NCBI GenBank assembly: GCA_042408955.1
Contig: JBHOQQ010000066.1
Coordinates: 1 to 64,000, forward strand
DNA length: 64,000 nucleotides
Reading direction: 5' to 3'
Source: CALGSZ01 sp042408955
GTDB taxonomy: Bacteria; Chloroflexota; Chloroflexia; Thermomicrobiales; UBA6265
The notes under the pieces were generated by a model that searched no databases, was not told the origin of the DNA, and saw nothing but the letters and a program-made list of their open reading frames with translations. The translations under genes and the position numbers were made by a program. Shown piece after piece: positions 43,211-51,477 of this stretch (positions within the stretch are counted from its first letter, which is position 1; each line of letters opens with the position of its first letter).

Positions 43211-44623
43211 ATGTCTACCAGCATTGCCTCGTCGCTGTCCGGTCCCGCTTTGCAGGCGTTTACTGGCGCCATGCGGGGCGAGGTCATTCAACCGGGTGAC
43301 CCAACCTACGACGATGCGCGCAAGGTCTATAACGGGATGATTGACCGCCGGCCCCGCGTCATCGCCCGCTGCGCGGATGCTGGCGATGTCAAAACAGCAA
43401 TCGCCTTCGCACAAGATCACGGGCTCGCGGTCGCCGTGCGCAGCGGAGGTCATCACGGTGCAGGGCTCAGCGTCTGCGATGATGGATTGATCATCGATCT
43501 CTCGCCGATGCGCGGTGTCCGCGTCGATCCCGCGCGCCGCACCGCGCTGGTTTTCGCCGGCAGCAAGCTAGGTGATGTCGACCATGCAACGCACGCGTAC
43601 GGCCTGGCCACGCCCAGCGGGATCATATCCACCACCGGTGTCGGGGGCATTACCCTTGGCGGCGGCTTGGGACATTTGACGCGCAAATGCGGCCTCGCCA
43701 TCGACAATGTGCTGGAAGCCGATGTCGTGCTCGCCGATGGCAGCTTTGTAACAACCAACGAAAACGAGCATCCGGACCTCTTTTGGGCGATCCGCGGAGG
43801 GGGAGGCAACTTCGGCGTCGTGACATCATTCCTTTTCCGCCTCCACCCAATTTCGACGGTCTATGCTGGACCGATGCTCTGGCCAGTCTCGAAAGCGACC
43901 GAGGTTCTCCAGTGGTACCGCGAGTTTCTCCCGTCCGCCCCGGATGATCTCAACGGCTTTTTTGCCTTCCTCGCCGTCCCGCCAGCCCCTCCCTTCCCTG
44001 AAGAATTGCAAGGGAAGCCAATGTGCGGCGTCGTTTGGTGCTACACCGGCCCGCTGGACAAGGCTGAAAAAACGTTTGCACCGATACGCCGGCAATTCGG
44101 CGCGCCAGCTCTTGATTGGGTCGGCCCACTGCCCCACCCGGCCCTGCAGAGCATGTTTGACGCGCTCTACCCATCAGGTGAGCAGTGGTATTGGAAGGCC
44201 GACTTCGTGAGTGATTTGCCTGACGCGGCGATCGCACGGCACGTCGAATTCGGCTCGAATCTGCCCACCTGGAAATCCTCCATGCACCTGTACCCGATCG
44301 ACGGCGCTGCCAGTCAAGTTCGCAAGGATGCAACAGCTTGGAACTACCGAGACGCCAAGTGGAACGAAGTGATCGTCGGGGTCAGTCCCGATCCTTCCGA
44401 CAAGGCACGAATAACCGACTGGACGCGGGCGTATTGGACCGCGCTGCATCCGTACTCGATGGGCGGAGCTTATGTCAATATGATGATGGATGTTGCCGAC
44501 GAGGGACAGGACCGGATCAAGGCAGCCTACGGAGGAAATTACGAGCGCCTGGCCCGGATCAAAGCACAGTATGATCCCTCAAACGTGTTCCGCATAAACC
44601 AGAACATCAAGCCGAGCGCTTGA
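43211..44623 (+). CDS. FAD-linked oxidase with berberine-bridge C-terminus
   Basis: 470 residues from an ATG after AGGAGGGG. FAD-binding PCMH domain: VAVRSGGHHGAGLSVCDDG (the His-containing loop where FAD can be covalently attached), TTGVGGITLGGGLGHLTRKCG and FWAIRGGGGNFGVVTSF. The berberine-bridge end is YDPSNVFRINQNI. The open frame reaches back to 43016 but that part is not conserved-looking. Such enzymes oxidise sugars, oligosaccharides or secondary metabolites with oxygen. No signal peptide, so cytoplasmic. Confidence 0.92.
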   Translation: MSTSIASSLSGPALQAFTGAMRGEVIQPGDPTYDDARKVYNGMIDRRPRVIARCADAGDVKTAIAFAQDHGLAVAVRSGGHHGAGLSVCDDGLIIDLSPMRGVRVDPARRTALVFAGSKLGDVDHATHAYGLATPSGIISTTGVGGITLGGGLGHLTRKCGLAIDNVLEADVVLADGSFVTTNENEHPDLFWAIRGGGGNFGVVTSFLFRLHPISTVYAGPMLWPVSKATEVLQWYREFLPSAPDDLNGFFAFLAVPPAPPFPEELQGKPMCGVVWCYTGPLDKAEKTFAPIRRQFGAPALDWVGPLPHPALQSMFDALYPSGEQWYWKADFVSDLPDAAIARHVEFGSNLPTWKSSMHLYPIDGAASQVRKDATAWNYRDAKWNEVIVGVSPDPSDKARITDWTRAYWTALHPYSMGGAYVNMMMDVADEGQDRIKAAYGGNYERLARIKAQYDPSNVFRINQNIKPSA

Positions 44624-44649
44624 GACTAGGCTCCGGGATAACGATTATG

Positions 44650-44690
44650 CGGCCGAGTGATGGCGAGCGAACACGCACATCACTCGGCTG
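44650..44690. terminator. Bidirectional hairpin between convergent genes
   Basis: GCCGAGTGATG (44652-44662) pairs perfectly with CATCACTCGGC (44678-44688), extendable by a G-T and a C-G pair, with a 15-base loop. It lies between the stops of the FAD oxidase and the exonuclease and can serve both strands, though T-runs are lacking. Confidence 0.6.
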
Positions 44691-44691
44691 C

Positions 44692-45330
44692 TCAATACTC
44701 GTCGCACTGCGCCATCGCGAGGACGACCCGCCGGCACGTTTGGGCATCGCTGAGCGCGCGGTGCCCACCGGGCGGCAATCCAAAGTGCGCGGCCGCAGCC
44801 TCCAACTTGTGCCATCGAAAGTCTCCGCGGCTTGACCTGATCCCGCGGTAGGCGGCGAACGCGCGCATCGCGCATTGCCAGTTTGCTTTCGGCACCGGTG
44901 TGCCGCAGCGCGCGCAGCATTGGTGGATCATTCGCTGGTCAAACTCCGCGTTGTAGACCACTACGGGCCGTCCATGAACCAGCCGTTGGACGTCTGAGGC
45001 GATGTCGTTCCACGCCGGAGCCGTGCGCACGTCCTCCATCGTGATCCCGTGGATGGCGCTCACCTCGGGTGGGATTGTTTGTTGGGGTCGCACCAGGGTA
45101 TTGAGCAACACCCGCCCATCACGGTCAACAATCGCGATATCCACGATTTCAGCCCAAGTATCGAGTCCTGTTGTTTCCGTATCGAGGAAGAGCGCTTCGG
45201 GATGATCGGCAATGAGCCGCGCCCAGGCAATCGCCGATGATCGATCCACGAGAGGCACGGTGGGGAGTGACGGCGCTCGGTGCGATCTACTGAGGACGCG
45301 CGGCCTCAACCAGAACAAGATACGATTCAT
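44692..45330 (-). CDS. DEDD-family 3'-5' exonuclease (DnaQ/RNase T-like)
   Basis: 212 residues from an ATG after GGAGGAG. ExoI motif LFLDTETTGLD (Asp50, Glu52), ExoII VVYNAEFDQRM and ExoIII HRALSDAQT are all present, so the DEDDh set is complete. Two CxxC-like Cys pairs (HQCCARCGT) near ExoII are unusual. It could be a proofreading subunit, a PolC-type exonuclease or an RNA-trimming enzyme; no polymerase domain is attached. The start lies 44 bases inside the 3' end of the LLM gene, so the two overlap and are probably co-translated. Confidence 0.9.
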   Translation of the reverse strand: MNRILFWLRPRVLSRSHRAPSLPTVPLVDRSSAIAWARLIADHPEALFLDTETTGLDTWAEIVDIAIVDRDGRVLLNTLVRPQQTIPPEVSAIHGITMEDVRTAPAWNDIASDVQRLVHGRPVVVYNAEFDQRMIHQCCARCGTPVPKANWQCAMRAFAAYRGIRSSRGDFRWHKLEAAAAHFGLPPGGHRALSDAQTCRRVVLAMAQCDEY

Positions 45331-46084
45331 GGCGCTCCTCCGGCACCACGGCACGCACAACGACTTCATCGACGACGGAATCGAAGGCGCTCAAACCGTG
45401 CTGGATCGCGGCCGAATCCCCGATGACCGCGGTCTCCACGGCACGAACCCCCATCCGCGCAAAGTGCGCGGCATATGAGGGGAATCGTTCATATCGCTCG
45501 GCCTCTGCCTCAAGCTTGGCGCGAGCTTCTGGCAATGCGACCCGAACGTAGGCCGCAACCTCTGGCCGGGGCCGGCCGGCCTCTCGCGCAGCCGCGCGCA
45601 CGGATTCCGCCGCGACCGCTGCCTGCGCTGGCGTCAACCAGTTCAACAGAACACCGTCGGCAACTTGTCCACCCGATGCGCACATCCGCGGTCCCAAGGC
45701 GCCCACGACGACCGGACACGAGACGAGTGCCTTGAGCGCGAGGACAGCCTCCTCGACACGAGGCACGCTGCCGCGCCGCATCGCACCTGCGCCAATGCCG
45801 AGCACCAAGCGGTCCTGCGGGATCTCAAGCTCCCGGACCCGCGCGGCAATGCGATCGGCTGGCGTGCGATCGACCGGAATGACACCCACGCCCAGGCGGA
45901 TTCGCGCGGTAACACGCGCGGCAGCCGCGAGCGCGGCCAGTCCTTCCCCTCCCGGTGTGTCATTTGCCCAGAGCGTGCGGTACCCCGCGGCTTCCACGGC
46001 CACGGCGACGCGCTCGATGATGGCATGATCGAGCGCTCCTGCCACCCCAAATCCTCGCGCCACCCTCTCCCCCTCGATGAGCAC
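45287..46084 (-). CDS. LLM-class (luciferase-like, F420/FMN-dependent) oxidoreductase
   Basis: 265 residues, somewhat shorter than the usual 300-350. Recognisable strands: GYRTLWANDTPGGEGLAALAAAARVTARIRLGVGV (shown in two parts: GYRTLWANDTPGGEGLA and RIRLGVGVIPVD), then DRLVLGIGAGAMRRG, PVVVGALGPRM and ADGVLLNWLTP. GTG start at 46084; another GTG at 46063 has a better G-rich site. In this kind of bacterium the cofactor is probably F420, but FMN cannot be excluded. Substrate unknown. Confidence 0.8.
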   Translation of the reverse strand: MLIEGERVARGFGVAGALDHAIIERVAVAVEAAGYRTLWANDTPGGEGLAALAAAARVTARIRLGVGVIPVDRTPADRIAARVRELEIPQDRLVLGIGAGAMRRGSVPRVEEAVLALKALVSCPVVVGALGPRMCASGGQVADGVLLNWLTPAQAAVAAESVRAAAREAGRPRPEVAAYVRVALPEARAKLEAEAERYERFPSYAAHFARMGVRAVETAVIGDSAAIQHGLSAFDSVVDEVVVRAVVPEERHESYLVLVEAARPQ

Positions 46085-46299
46085 ACGCGTCCACGACGCC
46101 TCGCTTGCGACACCTGCGCGTGCGCCGAGATGTGCGCCTCACGCGAGATACCAGTTCAGGGCGTTCCTGGCCCCATCGGATTGGTGCCAGCGGTGCCGGC
46201 GATAGCGTCCACGCCGACATCATCGCGTGCCGGCGTGGATCCGTCAATCCTTGTGAGGGTTCAGAAATTTAGGGCGCTTGCATGCTTCGGCAACCGTCC

Positions 46300-46452
46300 T
46301 CCAGGAGGGGTCAGGAGTCGGGGGTCAGGGGTCAGATGGGGGCTAGGGGTTAGGGCTGGGGGCTAGGGAAAATTCGAGCTTCGAGTTTCGAGCGACGAGC
46401 TATCAGTTATCAGCTGTCAGCCGTCCGTAGGGGCGCGATGAATCGCGCCCTT
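46300..46452 (+). repeat. Composite heptad repeat element, copy F
   Basis: GGGGTCAGGAGTCGGGGGTC heptads, GGGGCTAGGGGTTAGGGCTG heptads, TTCGAGCTTCGAGTTTCGAG units, TATCAGTTATCAGCTGTCAG units and the hairpin GGGCGCGAT-GA-ATCGCGCCC (46431-46450). All units are 7 bases or multiples. Confidence 0.85.
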
Positions 46453-46490
46453 CCGACCCACATCGGTGAGACGGGATCGCGCGGGACGAG

Positions 46491-46515
46491 AGCGCGGGGC
46501 TAAAGTCCCCGCGCT
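46491..46515. repeat. Hairpin AGCGCGGGG-CTAAAGT-CCCCGCGCT
   Basis: A perfect 9-base-pair stem between repeat copies F and G. Palindromes of the pattern GGGG-CTAAAGT-CCCC are dispersed in several bacterial genomes, so this is probably a second repeat family. Confidence 0.55.
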
Positions 46516-46637
46516 GAGGGCGCAAAGGCGGCGAAAGCCGGCTGTCGGGGCGAGAGAGATTACTCGCTCCGCACGCCCGCACGATCGCGAACGGGATGAC
46601 GGGGAGGGATACCGAGCGGAATCGTCGTCCGTCCAAC

Positions 46638-46674
46638 CCCCATCGCGCGGGGGCTTTCGCCCCACGCGATGGGG
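46638..46674. repeat. Long hairpin CCCCATCGCG...CGCGATGGGG
   Basis: A 10-base-pair outer stem, one C-A mismatch, then GGGGC/GCCCC around a TTTC loop. The total is about 15 pairs. It sits in the core between copies F and G. Confidence 0.6.
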
Positions 46675-46737
46675 CTACGCCGCGTCCCAAGCATGTCACG
46701 CGGCTATGGAGCGCATGCCTCAGCCCCGCGATCGCCG

Positions 46738-46941
46738 GCACCACCCATCAGGTGTCGGGCATCCGTGCGTCCCGTCGCAGAAGGGCTGGGCGCGCTGCAT
46801 CGCACCCCTACGATCGATCGGCCACCGGCTGACACCTGACGGCTGAAAGCTCATAGCTCGGCGCTCGAAGCTTCCCTGACCCCTGACTCCCGACCCCCGA
46901 CCCCTCCCTAGCCCCCAGCCCTAACCCCTAGCCCCTCCCGC
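46738..46941 (-). repeat. Composite heptad repeat element, copy G
   Basis: On the minus strand it follows the permease stop directly: GGGGCTAGGGGTTAGGGCTG, GGGGTCGGGGGTCGGGAGTC, AAGCTTCGAGCGCCGAGCTA, TTTCAGCCGTCAGGTGTCAG, GTAGGGGTGCGAT-GC-AGCGCGCCC and GGGACGCACGGATGCC. It is the most complete copy and defines the order of parts. Confidence 0.85.
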
Positions 46942-47793
46942 CTACTTGCCTGAGCCGAGCGTTAGCCCCTGGATGAAGTAGCGCTGCAAGAAGATGAAGA
47001 GCAGGATGGTTGGCACGGTGGCGATGAGGGTACCAGCGAAGAGGATATTCCAGCTTGCCTGATATTGACCCATCAGGCTTTCAAGACCGGTTGTGACAGG
47101 CTTCTTGATATCGTCGCGGATCAGGATCAGCGCCCACAGGTAATCATTGAACACCCACGTAAATTCGAGGGTGGCCAGGGCAGCAAGACTGGGCAGAGAT
47201 AGCGGCATGACGTGCTGGCCAAAGATTCGGAGCTCGCTAGCGCCATCAATGCGTGCCGCGTCGAGAATCTCTCCCGGTATCGTCCTCATAAAGTTCCTGA
47301 GCACGAAGGTGCAGAAGCCTAACTGGAATGATGTGTGGAAGATAATGAGCACCCAATACGTGTTGTACAGATTCAGAAAATTCGCGAGTTTCCAGACAGG
47401 CAGCATAAGGATTTGGAACGGCAAGAGCGTGCCACCGACAAAAGTGAAGTAGATGAGCAAATTCCCTCGAAACTGAAAGCGCGCGAGCGCAAACGCTCCC
47501 ATTGATGAAAGCAGCAACATCCCGATCAATGCGGGAATAGTGATGATGAACGAGTTCTTCATGTAATGGCTGAGTCCACCATTGCTCCACGCTTCCTTGA
47601 AATTACCTAGCTCGATCGATGGTGGGATGCTCCACGGCCCCTGAGCGACCAGGCTGTCGAGTGAGCGGACAGCGGTGAGCAGCGTGGTGAAGATGGGGAT
47701 CAGCCAGACCAGCACCAAGGGCAGCACGACGATATAAAACACCACTGTCCGCCAGGGAAACGCTGGCTTGGCTCGGTAGCTGGCAGTGGCCAT
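46942..47793 (-). CDS. Sugar ABC transporter permease, MalG type
   Basis: 283 residues, six membrane helices, ATG with AAGGAGGGG upstream. The cytoplasmic EAA-type loop reads EILDAARIDGASELRIFGQHVMPLS (in two parts: EILDAARIDGASE, IFGQHVMPLS). The C-terminal end RYFIQGLTLGSGK is typical of MalG/UgpE subunits. It is the last gene of the second importer operon; its stop adjoins repeat copy G. No ATPase gene is present, as is common when a shared MsmX-type ATPase serves several importers. Confidence 0.92.
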   Translation of the reverse strand: MATASYRAKPAFPWRTVVFYIVVLPLVLVWLIPIFTTLLTAVRSLDSLVAQGPWSIPPSIELGNFKEAWSNGGLSHYMKNSFIITIPALIGMLLLSSMGAFALARFQFRGNLLIYFTFVGGTLLPFQILMLPVWKLANFLNLYNTYWVLIIFHTSFQLGFCTFVLRNFMRTIPGEILDAARIDGASELRIFGQHVMPLSLPSLAALATLEFTWVFNDYLWALILIRDDIKKPVTTGLESLMGQYQASWNILFAGTLIATVPTILLFIFLQRYFIQGLTLGSGK

Positions 47794-47854
47794 GTCCCCT
47801 CCTTACACAGCAGCGCGACAAGGTGCTCTCACCTAGCTCGCCGCCACCGTTGCT

Positions 47855-48841
47855 TCAGTATTCCAGCTCCTGCCGGATCATGCGCATCAGATACGTAAAG
47901 ATGAAGATCATGGAAAGGAGCATAAGCACCACCGCGATTGCCGCAGCATAACCCATGTTGTAGTTATTGAATGCCTCTTCATACATGCGGTGCGAGAGCA
48001 CTTCCGTCGCCCCCGCTGGCCCGCCATCGGTCATGAGATTGACGAGATCGAACGCGCGCAGCGCATCAATGATTGAGATGACGACCACAATCACGGTGAC
48101 AGGCTGCAACAGGGGGAACACCACGTCTTTGAACGCCCGCGCGTTGCTCGCGCCATCGGTCTTGGCCGCGTCCACAAGAGACGGATCAACGTTCTTGAGA
48201 CCAGCCAGATAAAGGAGCATCACATACCCGATCTGCCGCCAGATTGCCGCGCCAATGATGGAGTAGGTGGCGATATCCGGATCACCGAGCCAGTTGATGC
48301 GCTTCCCGGAATACCCAATCAGCTTCAAGGTCGCGTTGAGCAGGCCATCCCGCGGGAAATAGATCCAGCTCCAGACGTTGGCGATGACCACCGATGACAA
48401 TACCATCGGCGAGAAGATGCCTGCCTTGAAAAAGCGCACTCCTGGCAGTTCGCGGTTCAGCAGCAACGCGAGCCCGAGGCCACACACCGTCGGCACCGTG
48501 ACGAAGGCGATGAGCCAGCGGACGTTATTCCAGAACGCCGTGCGAACCAGCGTGTCGTGCCACATCCGGCGGTAATTGGCGAAACCGATCCAGTCCTGCT
48601 GGGTCACGCCATCGGAATTCGTGAGGCTCATGTAAAAGGTATAGATCATGGGTCCGATCACCCAGACGGCATAGAGGATCAGCGGCACGGCCAGAAAGAG
48701 GTACGGGGTAACGGCGGCGCGGCGCGCTCCCGGGCGCAGCGCGGCCTCAACCCGCGGCGCCGCTCCAACGAGCGCCCGTGCGCCGCTCGCGTCTGCGCGT
48801 GTTGTTGCCGCACTGCTGGCGGGCCCACTGACCTGCGCCAT
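47855..48841 (-). CDS. Sugar ABC transporter permease, MalF/UgpA type
   Basis: 328 residues; a cytoplasmic Ala-rich N-terminus of about 40 residues precedes six helices. The MalF-type first loop (WIGFANYRRMWHDTLVRTAF) and the EAA loop LVDAAKTDGASNARAFKDVV are clear. AAGG precedes the ATG. It pairs with the MalG-type subunit 61 bases downstream and with the binding protein upstream. Confidence 0.92.
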   Translation of the reverse strand: MAQVSGPASSAATTRADASGARALVGAAPRVEAALRPGARRAAVTPYLFLAVPLILYAVWVIGPMIYTFYMSLTNSDGVTQQDWIGFANYRRMWHDTLVRTAFWNNVRWLIAFVTVPTVCGLGLALLLNRELPGVRFFKAGIFSPMVLSSVVIANVWSWIYFPRDGLLNATLKLIGYSGKRINWLGDPDIATYSIIGAAIWRQIGYVMLLYLAGLKNVDPSLVDAAKTDGASNARAFKDVVFPLLQPVTVIVVVISIIDALRAFDLVNLMTDGGPAGATEVLSHRMYEEAFNNYNMGYAAAIAVVLMLLSMIFIFTYLMRMIRQELEY

Positions 48842-48947
48842 GGCTAAACCTTCACCCGTTCCTCATAGACTTCCCGGCATCATGCCGCTCACGTTCAAGG
48901 ATCGTGACTGGTGACAAGCAAGGGGAGCCTACGCCGATTGGGAAGAT

Positions 48948-48975
48948 GTGGGGCTGGCACACTGGCCAACCCCAC
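48948..48975 (-). other. Intercistronic hairpin after the binding-protein gene
   Basis: GTGGGG pairs with CCCCAC, and inside it TGGC with GCCA. There is no T-run. Its place between binding protein and permease fits the usual stem-loop that raises binding-protein mRNA over permease mRNA. Confidence 0.5.
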
Positions 48976-48998
48976 GCGGCATCATAATGAACGATTCT

Positions 48999-50336
48999 TT
49001 AGGATTCAGCGCTGAAGATACGTTGGCGCTCAGCGTCGAGATCGTCGAGAATTTTGTCGATATCGTCTGGATTTTGCCAGAATTGAATGAACGCGTTCAT
49101 TCCCTTCTCGGCCATCTCCGGCGTGGTATCGCGGTCGTAGAATTGCGCGATGTAATTTGCGCTTTGCAGCAGTTGGATGCCCTTCTGCGTCGGCGCATCA
49201 TAGACCTCCAGCGGCACATCCTTGTGGATGGCGATGCGCTTGAGGTTCCTCGCAGCCGCTTCTTGGTATTCCCGGCTGCCGACATACTTCAGCCACTCCT
49301 TGGCTTCTTCCACATTCTTGGCTTTGGCGGCAGCGAAGAAGCCATCGGTTGGCGCGTCCTCACCGATCGGCTTGCTCGCATCAATGACTGGGAAGCGGAA
49401 GAAGTCGAGGTCGTTTTCCTGATCATCAGGATAAGAGTCGCGGATGAACCCTCCCATCAAATACATGGCCGCCTCACCTTGCACCATCGGAGTCAAGGCA
49501 TCTTGCCAAGCGTACGACTCCGGCGCATCGATGAACGCCTTTCGATCGAGGAGCTCGCGCCAGCGGCGGAAAACCTCTTTGACCTCGGGAGAGTTGTACG
49601 CCACCTTGCCATCGGTAAGCTGGATATGAAACTCCGGCCCGTTGATGCGCATGTTGAGATAGTCGAACCAGCCCGCTGCTGGCCACGGCGCCTTCACACC
49701 GATGGTGATCGGGATGATGTCGGCAGCTTTGAGCTTATCTACAGCCGCCAGGAATTGATCCCAGTTCTCCGGTGGAGCCTCGATACCGGCCTTCTGGAAC
49801 AGACTTGGCCGGTAGTAGACGGCCCACCAGTAGTAACTGATCGGCACGAAGTAATACTGGCCATCGGACCCCTTGCAGACGTTGAGGATGCCCTCGGGAT
49901 ACGCCGTCGTCCACCCCTCGCTCTCGAAGAGGTCGGTCACCGGCATGATCAATCCCTTGTCCACGAAGAAGCGCATGCGGTTGCCAGCGAACCAGGTCAG
50001 GACATCCGGCGGGTCGTCGGAGGCAAGATAGGTGCGAATCGCCTGCTTGAACGACTCGTGCGCGACCGTATTGAGGGTGACATCAATGCCGGTCTTTTCC
50101 TCGAATGCAGCGACATCAGCTTCCATCTGCTGGCGCGGGACAGGATCGCTGGCATACGACGCAATCGTGAGCTTGCCAGCCGCAGCGGCCGGAACCGCGC
50201 CTCGCATATGGAGCAAGAACCCGAGTGCTGTACCGCTGAGGCCCAGTGCCCCAGCGCGGCGCAGCACATCGCGCCGCGAGGCCTTACCAGAGAGCACGTC
50301 ATCGAGCAACTGGTCAAGTCGGTCACCGTGCGCCAT
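48999..50336 (-). CDS. ABC transporter substrate-binding protein (family 1, Tat-exported)
   Basis: 445 residues with AAAGGAGC before the ATG. A twin-arginine signal begins at residues 21-22 (SRRDVLRRAGALGLSG). The mature protein is a standard sugar-binding protein: LTIASYASDPVPRQQM, a MGGFIRDSYPD hinge region, Trp/Tyr-rich cleft (PISYYWWAVYYRPSLF) and a helical end. It probably binds an oligosaccharide and hands it to the MalF/MalG pair. It is not a close copy of the binding protein at the window start. Confidence 0.92.
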   Translation of the reverse strand: MAHGDRLDQLLDDVLSGKASRRDVLRRAGALGLSGTALGFLLHMRGAVPAAAAGKLTIASYASDPVPRQQMEADVAAFEEKTGIDVTLNTVAHESFKQAIRTYLASDDPPDVLTWFAGNRMRFFVDKGLIMPVTDLFESEGWTTAYPEGILNVCKGSDGQYYFVPISYYWWAVYYRPSLFQKAGIEAPPENWDQFLAAVDKLKAADIIPITIGVKAPWPAAGWFDYLNMRINGPEFHIQLTDGKVAYNSPEVKEVFRRWRELLDRKAFIDAPESYAWQDALTPMVQGEAAMYLMGGFIRDSYPDDQENDLDFFRFPVIDASKPIGEDAPTDGFFAAAKAKNVEEAKEWLKYVGSREYQEAAARNLKRIAIHKDVPLEVYDAPTQKGIQLLQSANYIAQFYDRDTTPEMAEKGMNAFIQFWQNPDDIDKILDDLDAERQRIFSAES

Positions 50337-50576
50337 TGCACGCTCCTTTCTGGGCCGCTCACCCGCAATAGTCTGAAATTCCGTTCCGGAAACGTTCTCC
50401 CGGTACGCGCTGCTTCGCCACCCCTTTCTGGTCGCCTATTCAGAGGATTACCTCAATGCTAACAATCGCGTGTTTCGGCTGTCAAGGAAGTCCAGATGAG
50501 GCAACGCTCCCAGACGCCTCATTGCTCGTCACCCAGGCAGCCTCGTTCCGTCACCTGGCCGGATTATCCGCAGCTT

Positions 50577-50588
50577 GGGGTACGATAT
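50577..50588 (+). promoter_or_regulatory. -10 promoter candidate for radC (GGTACGATAT)
   Basis: GGTACGATAT is identical to a sequence upstream of the GH3 gene (6208-6217). It lies about 50 bases before the radC start. No good -35 is seen. Confidence 0.3.
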
Positions 50589-50633
50589 CAGCCATGGACA
50601 GGCGGGACGGTGTCGAAAGGAGCACGGCTGGGA

Positions 50634-51329
50634 ATGGTGCGGCATTTCTCGGTCAAAGAGCTTGCGCCAGATGAGCGGCCACGGGAGCGGCTGTTTCTGC
50701 GCGGAGCGTCGTCGCTCAGCAACAGCGACCTGATCGCGATCCTTCTCAACACGGGTACTGCTGGGGAACCCGTGACGGTGCTCGCGCAGCGGCTCCTGCA
50801 GGAGTATGGCGGGTTGCTCGGGCTCATGAAGCTTGATGCGACCGAGCTTGCTGGGATTCACGGACTCGGGCCGGCCAAGGCGGCGAAGCTAAAGGCGGCA
50901 CTGGAGATCGCTAGCCGCGTGGTGGCGCTCGGCCCCGATCAGCGACCGCAGATTACGTCGCCAGATGACGTGGTCAACCTGGTTGGCATTGAAATGTCCT
51001 CTCTTGACCAGGAGCAGCTTCGGGTTGTCATTGTCGATACGAAGCACCGGGTGATCGCCATCCGAACGATCTATCAAGGCAGCGTCAATCAAGCCCAGGT
51101 ACGGATCGCCGAAGTTTTCCGGGAGGCCATTCGCTTGAACGGGGTCGCGATCGTCGTGGTGCACAATCACCCCTCTGGCGATCCGACACCGTCCTCAGCG
51201 GACGTTGCGCTCACCGCCGAGCTCGTCCGAGCTGGTCGGTTGCTGGACGTCGAGGTCCTCGACCATTTGGTGATCGGGCGTGGCCGCCACGCCTCAATGC
51301 GGCGGCTCGGGTTGGGCTTTTCTGCCTAG
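50634..51329 (+). CDS. radC: RadC/JAB-domain protein
   Basis: 231 residues, close to the usual RadC length, with AAAGGAG about ten bases upstream (a GTG at 50610 is the alternative). A helix-hairpin-helix-like N-terminus (ELAGIHGLGPAKAAKLKAAL) is followed by the JAMM metal site HNHPSGDPTPSSAD. Although named a repair protein, its biochemical role is not settled; the JAMM motif suggests a metalloprotease or DNA-linked enzyme. Confidence 0.93.
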   Translation: MVRHFSVKELAPDERPRERLFLRGASSLSNSDLIAILLNTGTAGEPVTVLAQRLLQEYGGLLGLMKLDATELAGIHGLGPAKAAKLKAALEIASRVVALGPDQRPQITSPDDVVNLVGIEMSSLDQEQLRVVIVDTKHRVIAIRTIYQGSVNQAQVRIAEVFREAIRLNGVAIVVVHNHPSGDPTPSSADVALTAELVRAGRLLDVEVLDHLVIGRGRHASMRRLGLGFSA

Positions 51330-51477
51330 TTTTCAGCGCGCCAGGCACGTGACAAGATCCCATGCAGGCGATTCAGCGCCGCATCTCGTGCACGTCGGCC
51401 AGCGCCCGGGGCACCTTGCCTGATTCGAGCACCCCAGATCCCTGTTGCCAGCCCCTTCCTCGCGGTAGACTGGCTGC

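Larger units (their letters stand above)
46085..46941. other. 857-base gap: repeat island with inverted element pair
   Basis: Two complete composite repeat elements (F, plus; G, minus) face each other around a core that contains two large hairpins and a GATCGCGAACGGGATGAC box. Open frames here are made of repeat sequence and are not genes. The first 200 bases hold nothing recognisable. Confidence 0.7.

Noticed and set aside
46466..46846. Open frames of 70-126 codons inside the repeat island
   Set aside because: They consist of heptad and palindrome repeat sequence, have no ribosome sites and occur on both strands.
50388..50400. GGAAACGTTCTCC upstream of the second importer, similar to LacI-family operators
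   Set aside because: Only the central AACGTT is symmetrical; arms mismatch and no LacI gene is present, so it is too weak to list.
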